A DNA stretch of 64,000 bases from NCBI RefSeq assembly GCF_008329535.1, contig NZ_NPKR01000002.1, forward strand, positions 700,085 to 764,084, given 5' to 3'. Below the pieces are notes generated by a model. It saw only the letters and a program-made list of their open reading frames with translations. It was not told the DNA's origin and made no database searches. Shown in pieces: positions 26,130-38,323 of this stretch (positions within the stretch are counted from its first letter, which is position 1; each line of letters begins with the position of its first letter). Source of the stretch: Mycolicibacterium sp. P1-18 (GTDB lineage: Bacteria; Actinomycetota; Actinomycetes; Mycobacteriales; Mycobacteriaceae). The position numbers were made by a program, and so were the translations under genes.

Positions 26130-28380
26130 GGGTGCGCTCCAACAGGGTGGCGGGAAGGTCGGTGAACAATTCGGTCGCGGTGGCCCGGCCACTGAACGTG
26201 CGGCCTGTGAGCCGGTCGACCCACTCGCCGTCGGGCAGGCGCACCGACGTGTCGCCCCACCCGGATTCGGTCAGTGCGACGGTCCACCGCTGGACGGCGA
26301 CGAGCACGTCGTCGCCGCGGAGGAAGGCGATCAGGTGCTCGGCGGCCGTGCCGTCCGGGAGCACGGGTCGATAGCCGCCGGAGAGGTAGGTCTCCGGGCG
26401 CTCGAGGCGTGAGTGCAGCGCTGCGGTGACGACGCGAAGCTTTGCGTCACTCGCCGCGGACAACGCCGCACGACGTGCCGCGTAGTCGACGGCGCGCCGG
26501 TTGTCGGGGTCGACGAGGCTGTCGTCCCAGAGTTCGGTGCCCTGGTAGACGTCGGGGATGCCGGGCACGGTCAGGGACAGGAGCTTCTGCACCTGCGAGT
26601 CGCTCTGGGCGTGGGCGTCCAATTGTTGCACCAGACTGGACATCTCGATGCCGACGGGGCCGTCGACGACGTCGTCGAGCCAGGTGTGCACGGCGCTCTC
26701 GAACTCGTCGTTCGGTTCGTTCCAGGTGGTGTGCAGGGCGGCTTCCCGGATCGCCTTCTCGGCGTAGGCGTGCAGTCGGGCGCGCAGGTCGTCGGTGACG
26801 GGGCCGGCGGCCGGCCAGACGCCGAAGGCGATCTGCCACAGGAACCGTCCGGTGTCGACGTCCGGTGGCGGCGTGGCCCGCACCCACTTGTCGACCAGTT
26901 CCGACCACAGCGAGTGCACCTGCGACAGGACGCCGATGCGGGCGCGGACGTCCTCGCTGCGCTTGGTGTCGTGGGTCGACAGGGTCACCATCGCCGACGG
27001 CCAGAAGAGGGCGCGGACGGCGGTGGCGTGGTGGAACTCCGCTGCGCTGACCCCGAACCGCTCGGGTTCGCCACCCACCTCGTTGAGCGACACCAGCCGG
27101 GCGTCGCGGTAGAACAGGCAGTCCTCCACCGACTTCGCGGTGACCGCACCGCACAGCTGCTGGATCCGCGTTGCCGGTTCGAGGTGCTCGAGTGCCGCGG
27201 CGACGAGGGTCAGCGGTGCGGCGAGAGCTGGCTCCGCGGCGGCGGTTTCGGCCAGTGCCGTCGGCATGACGGCGGTGAGCCCGCGGTAGTCGGACCGGTA
27301 GACGCCGATGTGGGAGAGCAGCGCGGCGACGGCGTCGGGGATCCCGGGGTGGTCGGTGCCGACCGCGGCCACGATCGCCCGGTGCACGCGGGCCAGCTCG
27401 CTGGCCAGGGTGCCGGTGGACGTGGCGACCTTGAGCTGCCGGATCACCGGCTCCAGGGATTCCGCGTCACCCGCAGCGGACGGGTCGACGAGCACGCCGC
27501 CGATCTCGCGCAGCGCGTCGTACCCCGTGGTGCCCGCGACCGGCAGCGTCGGCTCGAGCGCCTCGTCGGGGGCGAGGATCTTCTCGATGACGATCCACGC
27601 GTCGGGGCCGGTGAGCTCCCGCAGCCAGATGAGATAGCCTGCGGGATCGGCCAATCCGTCGGGGTGGTCGATGCGCAGACCGTCGACCAGGCCTTCGGTG
27701 AACCAGCGCTTGACCTCGACGTGGGTGGCGTCGAAGACCGCCTTGTCCTCCTGCCGCAGCGCGGCCAGCGAGGTGATGGAGAAGAACCGCCGGTACCCGC
27801 AGACGTTGTGCTTCCAGCCGATCAGCTTGTAGTGCTGACGGTCGTAGACCTCCGCCGGCGAGCCCTCGCCGGTGCCCGGCGCGATGGGCCAGGTGCGGTC
27901 GCCGAGCCGCAGCACGTCGCCGTCGACGGTGAGGTCGTCGAGGTCGCCGTCGTCGCCCAGCACCGGCAGCACGATCTTGCCGGCCGGGTCCAACGTCCAG
28001 TCGACGTCGAAATAGGTGGCGTAGGAAGACTTCCGACCGTGGGTGAGCATGTCCCACCACCACGTGTTCTGGGTGGGGTCGTCGACGCCGACGTGGTTGG
28101 GCACGATGTCGACGACGAGGGTCATGCCACGGGCGTGCACCGCCTCCGACAGCGTCGCGAACGCGGCGGCTCCGCCGAGTTCCTCGGAGACCGTGGTGGG
28201 ATCGGTGACGTCGTACCCGTGGGTGGATCCGGTGCTCGCGGTGAGGATCGGCGACAGGTAGAGGGTCGACACCCCGAGATCCTGGAGGTAGTCCAGCTGC
28301 TCGAGCGCGTCGGCGAAGGTGAACGCCTCCCCGCTGGCGGGTCCGCGCATCTGCAGGCGGTAGGTGGAGAGAATCGTCAT
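26122..28380 (-). CDS. treY: Malto-oligosyltrehalose synthase
   Basis: A 752-residue GH13 intramolecular transglucosylase that converts the reducing end of maltodextrins to an alpha,alpha-1,1 (trehalose) linkage. It opens with the typical 'STYRLQMRG' and 'TLYLSPI'. The conserved regions are 'VDIVPNHVGVDDP', 'DGLRIDHPDGLADP' (nucleophile) and 'VIEKILAPDE' (acid/base). The ATG at 28380 lies 5 bp after the treX stop. It is the middle gene of treX-treY-treZ. Confidence 0.95.
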   Translation of the reverse strand: MTILSTYRLQMRGPASGEAFTFADALEQLDYLQDLGVSTLYLSPILTASTGSTHGYDVTDPTTVSEELGGAAAFATLSEAVHARGMTLVVDIVPNHVGVDDPTQNTWWWDMLTHGRKSSYATYFDVDWTLDPAGKIVLPVLGDDGDLDDLTVDGDVLRLGDRTWPIAPGTGEGSPAEVYDRQHYKLIGWKHNVCGYRRFFSITSLAALRQEDKAVFDATHVEVKRWFTEGLVDGLRIDHPDGLADPAGYLIWLRELTGPDAWIVIEKILAPDEALEPTLPVAGTTGYDALREIGGVLVDPSAAGDAESLEPVIRQLKVATSTGTLASELARVHRAIVAAVGTDHPGIPDAVAALLSHIGVYRSDYRGLTAVMPTALAETAAAEPALAAPLTLVAAALEHLEPATRIQQLCGAVTAKSVEDCLFYRDARLVSLNEVGGEPERFGVSAAEFHHATAVRALFWPSAMVTLSTHDTKRSEDVRARIGVLSQVHSLWSELVDKWVRATPPPDVDTGRFLWQIAFGVWPAAGPVTDDLRARLHAYAEKAIREAALHTTWNEPNDEFESAVHTWLDDVVDGPVGIEMSSLVQQLDAHAQSDSQVQKLLSLTVPGIPDVYQGTELWDDSLVDPDNRRAVDYAARRAALSAASDAKLRVVTAALHSRLERPETYLSGGYRPVLPDGTAAEHLIAFLRGDDVLVAVQRWTVALTESGWGDTSVRLPDGEWVDRLTGRTFSGRATATELFTDLPATLLERTRA

Positions 28381-28385
28381 GGTGA

Positions 28386-30517
<2,132 letters not shown>

Positions 30518-30527
<10 letters not shown>

Positions 30528-32704
30528 CCGGTGGCGAGGGCGATCTGACGACCGAGTTCAGGGGTCATGGTGCGCATGTAGGTCGCCGAGATGTGGTGAG
30601 AGTCGTGATACACCAACACATTTCCCTCCACCGCTCGGCACTGGTCCTGACGGCACACCGCGTTGCTCATGTCGAGCGGCTTGAGCATGGGGAACTGCTT
30701 GAGGTAGTCGAGGGTGGGATTGTGGTCCGACAGCACCTCGGAGCGCTTGATGCCGCAGGAGACGGCGTCGCCGCCGTCGGCCAGGCAGTCCGCGGGGAAG
30801 AATGGCTTGCCGTCCTTGACCAGCCACGGGGTGTCGCGCATCGCGAGCACGGGGATGCCGGCGTCGGACAACTCGCGCCAGATGCCGAGGTAGAAGCTGG
30901 GCATCACGTCGCCGTCCTTGATGTTCCACGGTCGGGTCGAGGTGGTGAACACGTAGTCGGGGTGGTCGGCGATCAGCTTCGGCATTACCTTCTGGTTCCA
31001 CTCGCGACAATTCGGATAGGCCCGGTTGTCGCCCATCACGAGCGGCTTCTCCTCGGTGGTCAGCGGACACCCCATCTTGAGATACGTGACGACCTTGAAG
31101 TGGTGCATGCGGCCCAGCAGGTCCAGTGCGGTGATCCAGTGCTCGGCGTGTGACCCGCCGGCGACGGCGATGGTCCTGGTGGCGTTGCCGTCACCGTAGG
31201 TGCAGTTGATGACGTCGACGTTGCCGAAGTCGCTGATGCAGCCCTGGGTCGTGGAGATCGGCAGGTCGTCCTTGGCCTCCAGGACGGTGGGGCGCATCGG
31301 CAGCTTGGGCACCCTGGCGTTGTCGACCAGCGCCCGCGCCCCGGGGTAGTCGCGTGCCGACAGGCCCGACAGTTCCTTGCCGTTCTCGCGCTGGATGGTC
31401 ATGTGCTCGCGCCAGGTGAACGACGTGGCGGTCAACGCCACGCCGAGCAGCGTGACGATCGAGCCGAGCACGATGGTGGGTCGCCGCAGCCGCGTGCGCA
31501 GCGGAATGACGGTCGCCGGCTTGGGCTTCGGCTTGGCGGCCGAGGCCCGCAACCGCAGCGGGTCCTCGACGAACCTCGTCGTGAGCCAGGCCAGCACGCC
31601 GGACACCAGCAGCACGATCGCACCGTCGAGGAAGTCGGCACGAGTGCCGCCGGAGTAGGCCAGCCAGAAGATCAGCAGCGGCCAGTGCCACAGGTACAGG
31701 GAGTAGGCCATCGACCCCAGCGACACGAACGGCTTGGTCGCGAGCAGCCGGCTGACCGCGGGCAGCCGTCCGTCGACCGACGCCAGATGCGGGTCGGCCA
31801 TCCGGTTGGCCCCGCTGAGGATGAACAGGATCGTCGCGCCGACCGGCACCAGGGCCCACGGACCCGGGAACTCCTTGACGCCGTCGATCAGCGCGCCGCA
31901 GGACAGGATGGCCGCCAGCGCGACCGCGGCGACCGTCGACCGCAGCCACATCGGCCACTTCACGTACGGCACCAGCGCCCCGACGAGCGCACCGAGCAGC
32001 AGTTCCCAGCCCCTGGCGAAGCTGTTGTAGTACGCCGTGGACTGGTCGGCGTCGTGGGCGCCGATCGCGTAGACGAACGACGCGACGGTCAGCGCCGCGA
32101 GCAGGACGATCAGCGCGATCCTGGTGTAGGACCGCAGCAGCCTGCGGAAGAGCACGGCGAACCCGAAGACCAGGGCGAGGAACGCGATGTAGAACTGCCC
32201 CTGCACCGACATCGACCACAGGTGCTGCAGCGGGCTGACGGCCTCGCCCGCGCGCAGGTAGTTCGACGCCGTGTTGGCCAGCTCCCAGTTCTGGTAGTAC
32301 CCCAGGCTGGCCAGGCTCTGGTCGGCGAAGGTCTCCCATCGCGTCTCGGGCTGGATCAGGATCGTCAGCACGGCCGAGGCGGCGAGCACCACGACCAGCG
32401 CGGGTAGCAGCCGACGGATCAGCCGTTTGACCTCGGGGACGGGGGACAGCGACGAGCCGGGGGTCAGCGCGGTTCGCAGCAGGCGACCGCCGAAGAAGAA
32501 TCCGGACAGGGCGAGGAACACGTCGACGCCGCCGGAGACCCTCCCGAACCAGATGTGGAACACCGCGACGAGCGCGATCGCGATGCCGCGGAGGCCGTCG
32601 AGGTCGTACCGGTAGAAGCCAGCGGCCTTCGTGCCCGAGTCGGCGCGCCGGGTGGCACCGGATTCGGTGGCGGGCACCGTCCGGGCGGGGGAGAGGGTCA
32701 ACAT
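30518..32704 (-). CDS. OafA-like membrane O-acyltransferase with C-terminal SGNH domain
   Basis: A 728-residue two-domain protein. Residues ~30-430 are an acyltransferase-3 domain with about ten helices and the conserved His in '[17 protein letters not shown]'. The C-terminal ~240 residues are an extracytoplasmic SGNH domain with the Ser motif '[11 protein letters not shown]' and the Asp/His pair in 'YHDSHHIS'. Such proteins move acyl groups across the membrane onto surface glycans or glycolipids. The ATG at 32704 is the sensible start; the frame is open further upstream without membrane or domain features. Being first in the treXYZ operon, it may act on a trehalose- or glucan-derived product (inference); this neighbourhood is conserved in mycobacteria. 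Confidence 0.92.
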
Positions 32705-32749
32705 GGTCGACGGACAATCTACCCAACGCGCGGCCATCCGGCGTTTTGT

Positions 32750-32766
32750 CAGGACCGGAGGTCCTG
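32750..32766 (+). promoter_or_regulatory. Hairpin over the bioA ribosome-binding site
   Basis: CAGGACC and GGTCCTG are perfect 7-bp arms around GGA. The bioA Shine-Dalgarno GGAGG (32757-32761) sits in the loop and 3' arm, 9 bp before the ATG. It could modulate translation or be a protein site. It does not resemble the BioQ operator. Confidence 0.4.
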
Positions 32767-32770
32767 GGGG

Positions 32771-34075
32771 ATGGTGGTTCCCATGCCGCCGCTGACACCC
32801 GACGAGATCAGCGCGGTCGACGCCGCCCACGTCTGGCACCCGTACAGCAGGATCTCGGCCGACGCGACCCCGCCGCTGGTCGCGGTGGCGGCCCACGGCG
32901 CTTGGTTGACGCTCGTCGACGGTGGCGAGCGCGTGGAGGTCGTCGACGCCATGAGCTCGTGGTGGACCGCGATCCACGGGCACGGCCACCCGGTGCTCGA
33001 CGCGGCGATCACCCGTCAGCTCGCGACGATGAACCACGTGATGTTCGGGGGCCTGACCCACGAACCGGCGGCCCGCCTGGCGGAGCTGCTGGTCGAGATC
33101 ACCCCCGCCGGTCTGGACACGGTGTTCTTCAGCGACTCCGGGTCGGTTGCCGTCGAGGTGGCCGCCAAGATGGCCCTGCAGTTTCAGCGCAGTCGCGGCA
33201 AGCCGGGCAAGCACCGGCTGATGACGTGGCGTGGCGGTTATCACGGCGACACGTTCACGCCGATGAGCGTGTGCGACCCCGACGGGGGCATGCACTCGAT
33301 CTGGACCGACGTGCTCACGGCTCAGGTGTTCGCGCCCGAGGTGCCGGGAGACTACGACCCCGCCTACAGCGCGGCGTTCGAGGAGCTCCTCGCCGAGCAC
33401 GCCGACGAGGTGGCGGCGGTGATCGTCGAGCCGGTGGTGCAGGGCGCGGGAGGCATGCGGTTCCACGATCCGCGCTACGTGAGCGACCTGCGCTCCGCGT
33501 GTACCCGGCACGACGTGCTGCTGATCCTCGACGAGATCGCGACCGGGTTCGGCAGGACGGGCGAGCTGTTCGCCGCCGACCATGCCGGCGTGCGGCCCGA
33601 CGTCATGTGCGTGGGCAAGGCGCTGACCGGGGGCTATCTCACGCTGGCGGCGACGCTGTGCACGCGGGAGGTCGCCGCCACCATCAGCGAGGGCGATCCG
33701 GGCGCGCTGATGCACGGGCCGACGTTCATGGCGAACGCGCTGGCGTGCGCGGTGTCGGTGGCGTCGGTGGAGCTGCTGCTCGGCCAGGACTGGCGGGCCC
33801 GCGTGCACGAGATCTCCGGCGGGCTGCGCGCCGGGCTGGCCCCGGCTCGGGAGCTGACCGGAGTGGCCGACGTGCGCGTGCTCGGCGCCATCGGCGTGAT
33901 CGAGATGCGGGAACCGGTCGACATGGCGGTCGCGACCGCGGCCGCGGTGGCACACGGCGTCTGGCTGCGCCCATTCCGCAACCTGGTCTACGCCATGCCG
34001 CCGTACGTGTGCACGCCCGACGAGGTGGCGACGATCTGCTCGGCGATGGTGGGCGTGGCGCGTGCGCTAACCTGA
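32771..34075 (+). CDS. bioA: Adenosylmethionine-8-amino-7-oxononanoate transaminase
   Basis: A 434-residue PLP aminotransferase that makes 7,8-diaminopelargonate from KAPA in biotin synthesis, using SAM as amino donor. 'HVWHPYSRI' and '[15 protein letters not shown]' are family signatures. The PLP lysine is in '[17 protein letters not shown]', preceded by '[15 protein letters not shown]'. The ATG at 32771 has GGAGG 9 bp upstream; an alternative ATG at 32783 begins MPPLTPDE. Its stop codon lies inside the BioQ operator that controls bioF. Confidence 0.95.
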   Translation: MVVPMPPLTPDEISAVDAAHVWHPYSRISADATPPLVAVAAHGAWLTLVDGGERVEVVDAMSSWWTAIHGHGHPVLDAAITRQLATMNHVMFGGLTHEPAARLAELLVEITPAGLDTVFFSDSGSVAVEVAAKMALQFQRSRGKPGKHRLMTWRGGYHGDTFTPMSVCDPDGGMHSIWTDVLTAQVFAPEVPGDYDPAYSAAFEELLAEHADEVAAVIVEPVVQGAGGMRFHDPRYVSDLRSACTRHDVLLILDEIATGFGRTGELFAADHAGVRPDVMCVGKALTGGYLTLAATLCTREVAATISEGDPGALMHGPTFMANALACAVSVASVELLLGQDWRARVHEISGGLRAGLAPARELTGVADVRVLGAIGVIEMREPVDMAVATAAAVAHGVWLRPFRNLVYAMPPYVCTPDEVATICSAMVGVARALT

Positions 34076-34088
34076 ACGGCGTTCAGGT
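34068..34088 (+). promoter_or_regulatory. BioQ operator and -10 box of the bioFD promoter
   Basis: ACCTGAACGGCGTTCAGGT (34070-34088) is a perfect palindrome of 9-bp arms around one G. It overlaps a TAACCT -10 box (34068-34073) and the stop codon of bioA. A close copy is at 37060-37078 next to bioQ and bioB. This matches the known mycobacterial BioQ regulon pattern (bioFD, bioB and bioQ). Confidence 0.85.
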
Positions 34089-34114
34089 GGGTGTGAGTTC
34101 GGAAGGATCCTGAC

Positions 34115-35275
34115 GTGACGCGTGCGACGACCTCCCCGCTTGCCTGGCTCGACGACGTCGAACGGCAGCGCCGCGAGGCGGGCCTGCGGCGGTCGCTGCG
34201 GGTGCGCCAGGCCGGGGACGCGGGCCTGGACCTGGCGTCCAACGACTACCTCGGGCTGTCGCTTCATCCCCACGTCGTCGACGGCGGGGTGCGCGCGTTG
34301 CAGACGTGGGGGGCCGGTTCGACGGGCTCGCGTCTGGTCACCGGGAACACCGCCCTGCACGAGCAGTTCGAGATCGCGCTGGCCGAGTTCGTCGGCGCCG
34401 AGTCGGCCCTGCTCTTCTCCTCCGGCTACACCGCCAATCTCGGGGCGGTCGTGGCCCTGTCCGGTCCGGGTTCGGTCGTGGTGTCCGACGCGCTGACCCA
34501 CGCGTCTCTCGTCGACGCCTGCCGGTTGTCGCGCGCCCGGGTGGTCGTCACTCCGCACCGGGGCGTCGACGCCGTCGACGCCGCGCTGCGAAACCGCTCC
34601 GAGGACCGCGCCGTGGTGGTCACCGACTCGGTGTTCAGCGCCGACGGCGTGCTGGCCCCGCTACGCGACCTTCACGACACGTGCCGCCGTCATGGCGCGC
34701 TGTTGATCGTCGACGAGGCCCACGGGCTCGGGATCCGAGGGGACGGCGGGCGCGGCCTGGTGGCCGAGGTGGGTCTCGCCGGCGCACCCGACGTGGTGGT
34801 GACGACGACGCTGTCCAAGGCGCTCGGCAGCCAGGGCGGAGTGGTCCTCGGCCCCGCGGCGGTGCGTGCGCACCTGGTCGACGCCGCGCGACCGTTCATC
34901 TTCGACACCGGCCTGGCGCCGGCCGCGGTCGGTGCGGCGCTGGCCGCGCTGGAGGTCCTGGTCGACGAACCCGAGCGGGCCGGTGCGGTGCTTCGGCACG
35001 CCGCCACGCTGGCCGCGGCGTGCGGCGTGGCCGAGGTGCCGCAGTCGGCGGTGGTCTCGGTGATCCTCGGCGAGCCCGAGGTGGCGTTGGCGGCGGCGGC
35101 GGCGTGCCTGGACCGCGGGTTGCGGGTCGGCTGCTTCCGGCCGCCGTCGGTGCCGGTCAGCACGTCGCGGCTGCGGCTGACGGCGCGGGCGTCGCTCACC
35201 GCCGACGACGTCGACCTGGCGTGCCGGGTGCTCGTCGACGTCCTGGCCGCGGCGCAGTCGGGGGCCCTACGTTGA
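34115..35275 (+). CDS. bioF: 8-amino-7-oxononanoate synthase
   Basis: A 386-residue PLP enzyme of the alpha-oxoamine synthase family that condenses a pimeloyl thioester with alanine to KAPA. '[15 protein letters not shown]', '[13 protein letters not shown]' and '[13 protein letters not shown]' are hallmarks. The PLP lysine lies in '[13 protein letters not shown]'. It starts with GTG at 34115 after a GGAAGGA ribosome site. It has its own promoter under the BioQ palindrome, and its stop overlaps bioD by 4 bp. Confidence 0.95.
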   Translation: MTRATTSPLAWLDDVERQRREAGLRRSLRVRQAGDAGLDLASNDYLGLSLHPHVVDGGVRALQTWGAGSTGSRLVTGNTALHEQFEIALAEFVGAESALLFSSGYTANLGAVVALSGPGSVVVSDALTHASLVDACRLSRARVVVTPHRGVDAVDAALRNRSEDRAVVVTDSVFSADGVLAPLRDLHDTCRRHGALLIVDEAHGLGIRGDGGRGLVAEVGLAGAPDVVVTTTLSKALGSQGGVVLGPAAVRAHLVDAARPFIFDTGLAPAAVGAALAALEVLVDEPERAGAVLRHAATLAAACGVAEVPQSAVVSVILGEPEVALAAAAACLDRGLRVGCFRPPSVPVSTSRLRLTARASLTADDVDLACRVLVDVLAAAQSGALR

Positions 35276-35946
35276 GCACGCTGATCGTCACCGGCACCGA
35301 CACCGGCGTCGGCAAGACCGTCGCCACGGCGGCGCTGGCCTGCCACGCCCGGCTGGCCGGCCTCGACGTCGCGGTGTGCAAGCCCGTCCAGACCGGGGTC
35401 GCCGACGGCGACGACGACCTCCGCGAGGTGGGCCGGCTCTCCGGCGTCGACGTCCTGGTTCCGGGATGGCGCTACCCCGAGCCGCTGGCCCCGGTCGCCG
35501 CCGCCGAACGCGCGGGCCTCCCGCTGCCCACCAGGGCCGAGCTGGTCGACCTGGTCTCCGGCGTCGTCCGACCCGGTCGGCTGGTGGTGGTCGAGGGTGC
35601 GGGCGGGCTGCTGGTGGAACTCGGCGAGGGGGGAGTGACGCTGCGGGATCTGGCGACCGACCTCGACGCCGCGGTGCTCGTCGTGGCGCGGGCCGGCCTC
35701 GGCACGCTGAACCACGCCGCCTTGACCGTGGAAGCCCTTGCCGCGGCCAGCATTCCGTGCGCCGGCCTGGTCGTCGGCGCGTGGCCGTCGAAGCCGGGGA
35801 TCGTCGAGTCGTCCAACCGCGCGGCCCTCGACCGCATCGCCGCGGTCCGCGCGGTGCTGCCCGGCGGGGCGGGCGCCTTGACGGCGGAGGACTTCGCCGC
35901 ACTGAGCGCCGACGCGTTCGTGACCGAGTGGGTGCGGAGCCTCTAG
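35272..35946 (+). CDS. bioD: Dethiobiotin synthetase
   Basis: A 224-residue ATP-dependent carboxylase that closes the ureido ring of dethiobiotin. The P-loop is 'GTDTGVGKT' at residues 7-15. 'VCKPVQTG' and '[15 protein letters not shown]' are the other active-site segments. The start is an unusual TTG at 35272 that overlaps the bioF stop, indicating translational coupling; no other start in the frame preserves the P-loop. Confidence 0.93.
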   Translation: MSTLIVTGTDTGVGKTVATAALACHARLAGLDVAVCKPVQTGVADGDDDLREVGRLSGVDVLVPGWRYPEPLAPVAAAERAGLPLPTRAELVDLVSGVVRPGRLVVVEGAGGLLVELGEGGVTLRDLATDLDAAVLVVARAGLGTLNHAALTVEALAAASIPCAGLVVGAWPSKPGIVESSNRAALDRIAAVRAVLPGGAGALTAEDFAALSADAFVTEWVRSL

Positions 35947-35948
35947 GC

Positions 35949-36470
35949 ATGGCGCATTCCGTCGAGCTGCTACTGGACCAGGAGACCGACGACGCCATCC
36001 GACGGCAGTGGGACGCACTAGCCGAGGCGGGACTCCCCAGTCAGGCACACCACCGGTCGGAGACCAACCGCCCGCACGTGACGCTCACCGTCGGCGCGCG
36101 CATCGACTCGGCCGTCGACGGGGCTTTGCGGGAGCTCGCCGGTCGACTGCCGCTGCCGTGCCGGATCGGCGCTCCGCTGGTGTTCGGGCATCGGTCACTG
36201 GTCCTGGCCCGGCTAGTCGTCCCGGACCGCGACCTCCTGGACTTCCACGCGGCGGTCGACGGAATCTGCGCGCCGCACCTGCCGTCGGGACCGTTTCCGC
36301 ACGCCCGCCCCGGGCAGTGGACCCCGCACGTGACGTTGGCGCGCCGGCTGGCACCCGCGGATCTCGCCGCGGCCCTGGACGCCGTCGCCGCGGACGCGGC
36401 CGACGACGGGACGTTCGCGAGGCTACGACGCTGGGACGGAGACGCCAGGGTCGACACCGTGATCGCCTGA
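35949..36470 (+). CDS. 2'-5' RNA ligase / phosphodiesterase superfamily protein
   Basis: A 173-residue member of the 2H phosphoesterase superfamily. The two catalytic HxT motifs are 'PHVTLTVG' (first lobe) and 'PHVTLARRL' (second lobe). Such proteins hydrolyse or ligate 2'-5' RNA or cyclic phosphodiesters; the biological substrate is unknown. It begins 2 bp after bioD, so it is probably in the bioFD transcript. Its last 48 bp overlap the convergent bioQ gene in another frame. Confidence 0.85.
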   Translation: MAHSVELLLDQETDDAIRRQWDALAEAGLPSQAHHRSETNRPHVTLTVGARIDSAVDGALRELAGRLPLPCRIGAPLVFGHRSLVLARLVVPDRDLLDFHAAVDGICAPHLPSGPFPHARPGQWTPHVTLARRLAPADLAAALDAVAADAADDGTFARLRRWDGDARVDTVIA

Positions 36471-37052
36471 CGCGGCCGCGTGCGTGGCCATGCCGTCGAC
36501 CAGCAGGCGCAACCCGAAGGTGAAGCGGCCGTTGGGATCCGTCGTCATCACCGATTGGTCGTCGGCCAGCGCGCCCACGGCGTCCCACTGCAGCCGGGAC
36601 TGCTCGTCGGCGGTGAAGCCCAGTACGTAGTAGAGCACCGACCGGGCGGCCAGATCGGCGTGCGAACCGTCGATGCCCGCCTCGGCCGCCGCGGCGGTGA
36701 GCCGGTCCAGGATCTCGGCCATCCGTTCGGACTTGCCCGCCGCGAAGCTGGCCGAGACCAGCTCGGCGCCGTCGGTGGTGGACAGCAGCGCGTCGCGCAG
36801 GCCGACGCAGAGCAGCTGCACGCGGTCGGCCCACCGACCGTCCGGAGCCGTCGCCGCCGACGCCAGGATCCGGTCGGCCACCGCACCGAGCAACGCCTGC
36901 TTGTCGGCGAAGTGCCAGTAGAGCGCGCCGGGGGTCAGGCCGAGTTCGCGCGCCAGGCGGCGCATCGTCAGGTCGGCGATCCCGTACTCGTCGAGGAGCT
37001 GGACGGCCTTGTCGACCACATCGGACCGGGCGTGGCGGCGGGCGGTGTGCAC
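36423..37052 (-). CDS. bioQ: TetR-family biotin regulator BioQ
   Basis: A 209-residue TetR regulator with the HTH at residues ~10-55 ('LTMRRLARELGLTPGALYWHFADKQALLGAV') and a TetR_C-type ligand domain. The position next to bioB, and palindromes on the bioQ/bioB and bioFD promoters, fit BioQ, the actinobacterial biotin repressor. It starts with GTG at 37052, 6 bp after a TAGGCT -10 (37059-37064), so the mRNA is leaderless, and the operator covers that -10 (autorepression). The 3' end overlaps the 2H-phosphoesterase gene by 48 bp. Confidence 0.88.
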   Translation of the reverse strand: MHTARRHARSDVVDKAVQLLDEYGIADLTMRRLARELGLTPGALYWHFADKQALLGAVADRILASAATAPDGRWADRVQLLCVGLRDALLSTTDGAELVSASFAAGKSERMAEILDRLTAAAAEAGIDGSHADLAARSVLYYVLGFTADEQSRLQWDAVGALADDQSVMTTDPNGRFTFGLRLLVDGMATHAAASGDHGVDPGVSVPAS

Positions 37053-37057
37053 CCCTG

Positions 37058-37078
37058 TAGCCTAAACACCGTTCAGGT
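37058..37078. promoter_or_regulatory. BioQ operator over the divergent bioQ/bioB promoters
   Basis: GCCTAAACACCGTTCAGGT (37060-37078) matches the bioF palindrome at 16 of 19 positions when read on the minus strand (ACCTGAACGG conserved). It covers TAGGCT, the bioQ -10 (minus strand, 37059-37064), and TAGCCT, the bioB -10 (plus strand, 37058-37063). One bound dimer could shut both promoters. Confidence 0.85.
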
Positions 37079-37101
37079 TCATGGTGCAGGAGGAGTATCG
37101 G

Positions 37102-38121
37102 GTGACGCAGTCGGCTTCAGAGGTACGCACGGACGTGTTGGGTCTGGCTCGAGAGCAGGTGCTCGAACGCGGTGAGGGCCTCACCCAGGAGCAGGTGCTG
37201 GCGGTCCTGCAGCTGCCCGACGACCGACTCGAGGAACTCCTCGCACTGGCGCACGACGTGCGGATGAAGTGGTGCGGCCCCGAGGTCGAGGTCGAGGGCA
37301 TCATCAGCCTCAAGACCGGCGGCTGCCCCGAGGACTGCCACTTCTGTTCGCAGTCGGGCCTGTTCGCCTCGCCCGTGCGCAGCGCGTGGCTCGACATCCC
37401 CAGCCTGGTGGAGGCGGCCAAGCAGACCGCGAAGTCCGGCGCCACCGAGTTCTGCATCGTGGCCGCGGTCCGCGGACCCGACGAGCGCCTGCTGGCCCAG
37501 GTCGCCGCGGGCATCGAGGCCATCCGCAACGAGGTCGACATCCAGATCGCGTGCTCGCTGGGCATGCTGACCCAGGAGCAGGTCGACCGGCTCGCCGAGA
37601 TGGGCGTGCACCGGTACAACCACAACCTGGAGACCGCGCGCTCCTACTTCACCAACGTCGTCACCACCCACACGTGGGAGGAGCGCTGGGGCACCCTCGA
37701 GATGGTGCGCGCCGCCGGCATGGAGGTCTGCTGCGGCGGCATCCTGGGCATGGGCGAGTCGCTCGAGCAGCGGGCGGAATTCGCCGCCAACCTCGCCGAG
37801 CTCAACCCCCACGAGGTGCCGCTGAACTTCCTCAACCCGCGCCCCGGCACCCCGTTCGGCGACCTCGAGGTGCTGCCCGCCTCGGATGCGCTGCGGGCCG
37901 TCGCCGCCTTCCGGCTCGCGATGCCGCGCACGATGCTGCGCTTCGCCGGCGGCCGCGAGATCACCCTCGGCGACCTCGGTGCCAAGCAGGGCATTCTCGG
38001 CGGCATCAACGCCGTCATCGTCGGCAACTACCTGACCACTCTGGGTCGGCCCGCGGAGTCCGACCTCGAGCTGCTCAACGATCTGCAAATGCCGATCAAG
38101 GCACTCAACGCGACCATCTAG
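37102..38121 (+). CDS. bioB: Biotin synthase
   Basis: A 339-residue radical SAM enzyme that inserts sulfur into dethiobiotin. The SAM-cluster cysteines are in '[14 protein letters not shown]'. Residues for the second cluster include the Cys in 'FCIVAA' and 'IACSLGML', with Arg in 'MLRFAGGRE'. The GTG at 37102 follows AGGAGG by about 7 bp and gives the expected MTQSA start; an ATG at 37081 in the same frame is less likely. It is divergent from bioQ and followed 1 bp later by bsaP. Confidence 0.95.
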   Translation: MTQSASEVRTDVLGLAREQVLERGEGLTQEQVLAVLQLPDDRLEELLALAHDVRMKWCGPEVEVEGIISLKTGGCPEDCHFCSQSGLFASPVRSAWLDIPSLVEAAKQTAKSGATEFCIVAAVRGPDERLLAQVAAGIEAIRNEVDIQIACSLGMLTQEQVDRLAEMGVHRYNHNLETARSYFTNVVTTHTWEERWGTLEMVRAAGMEVCCGGILGMGESLEQRAEFAANLAELNPHEVPLNFLNPRPGTPFGDLEVLPASDALRAVAAFRLAMPRTMLRFAGGREITLGDLGAKQGILGGINAVIVGNYLTTLGRPAESDLELLNDLQMPIKALNATI

Positions 38122-38122
38122 C

Positions 38123-38323
38123 ATGTCGACGAAGTTCAACGTCTACACCGGCGAGCCGGAGGGCGGGAGCGTTCCGGCCGCCGCGCGCCTGGGGCTCGAG
38201 CCCCCGAGGTTCTGCGCCGACTGCGGTCGGCGCATGATCGTGCAGGTGCGTCCGGACGGCTGGTCGGCGAAGTGTTCACGGCACGGCGAGTTGGACTCGA
38301 AGGACCTGGAGGCGCAGCGATGA
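38123..38323 (+). CDS. bsaP: Biotin synthase auxiliary protein BsaP
   Basis: A 66-residue protein with a CxxC and a third Cys ('[26 protein letters not shown]'), able to bind a metal or Fe-S cluster. It matches in size, position and motif the small protein downstream of mycobacterial bioB that has been reported as an auxiliary factor needed by actinobacterial BioB. It begins 1 bp after bioB and overlaps the next gene by 4 bp. Confidence 0.85.
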   Translation: MSTKFNVYTGEPEGGSVPAAARLGLEPPRFCADCGRRMIVQVRPDGWSAKCSRHGELDSKDLEAQR

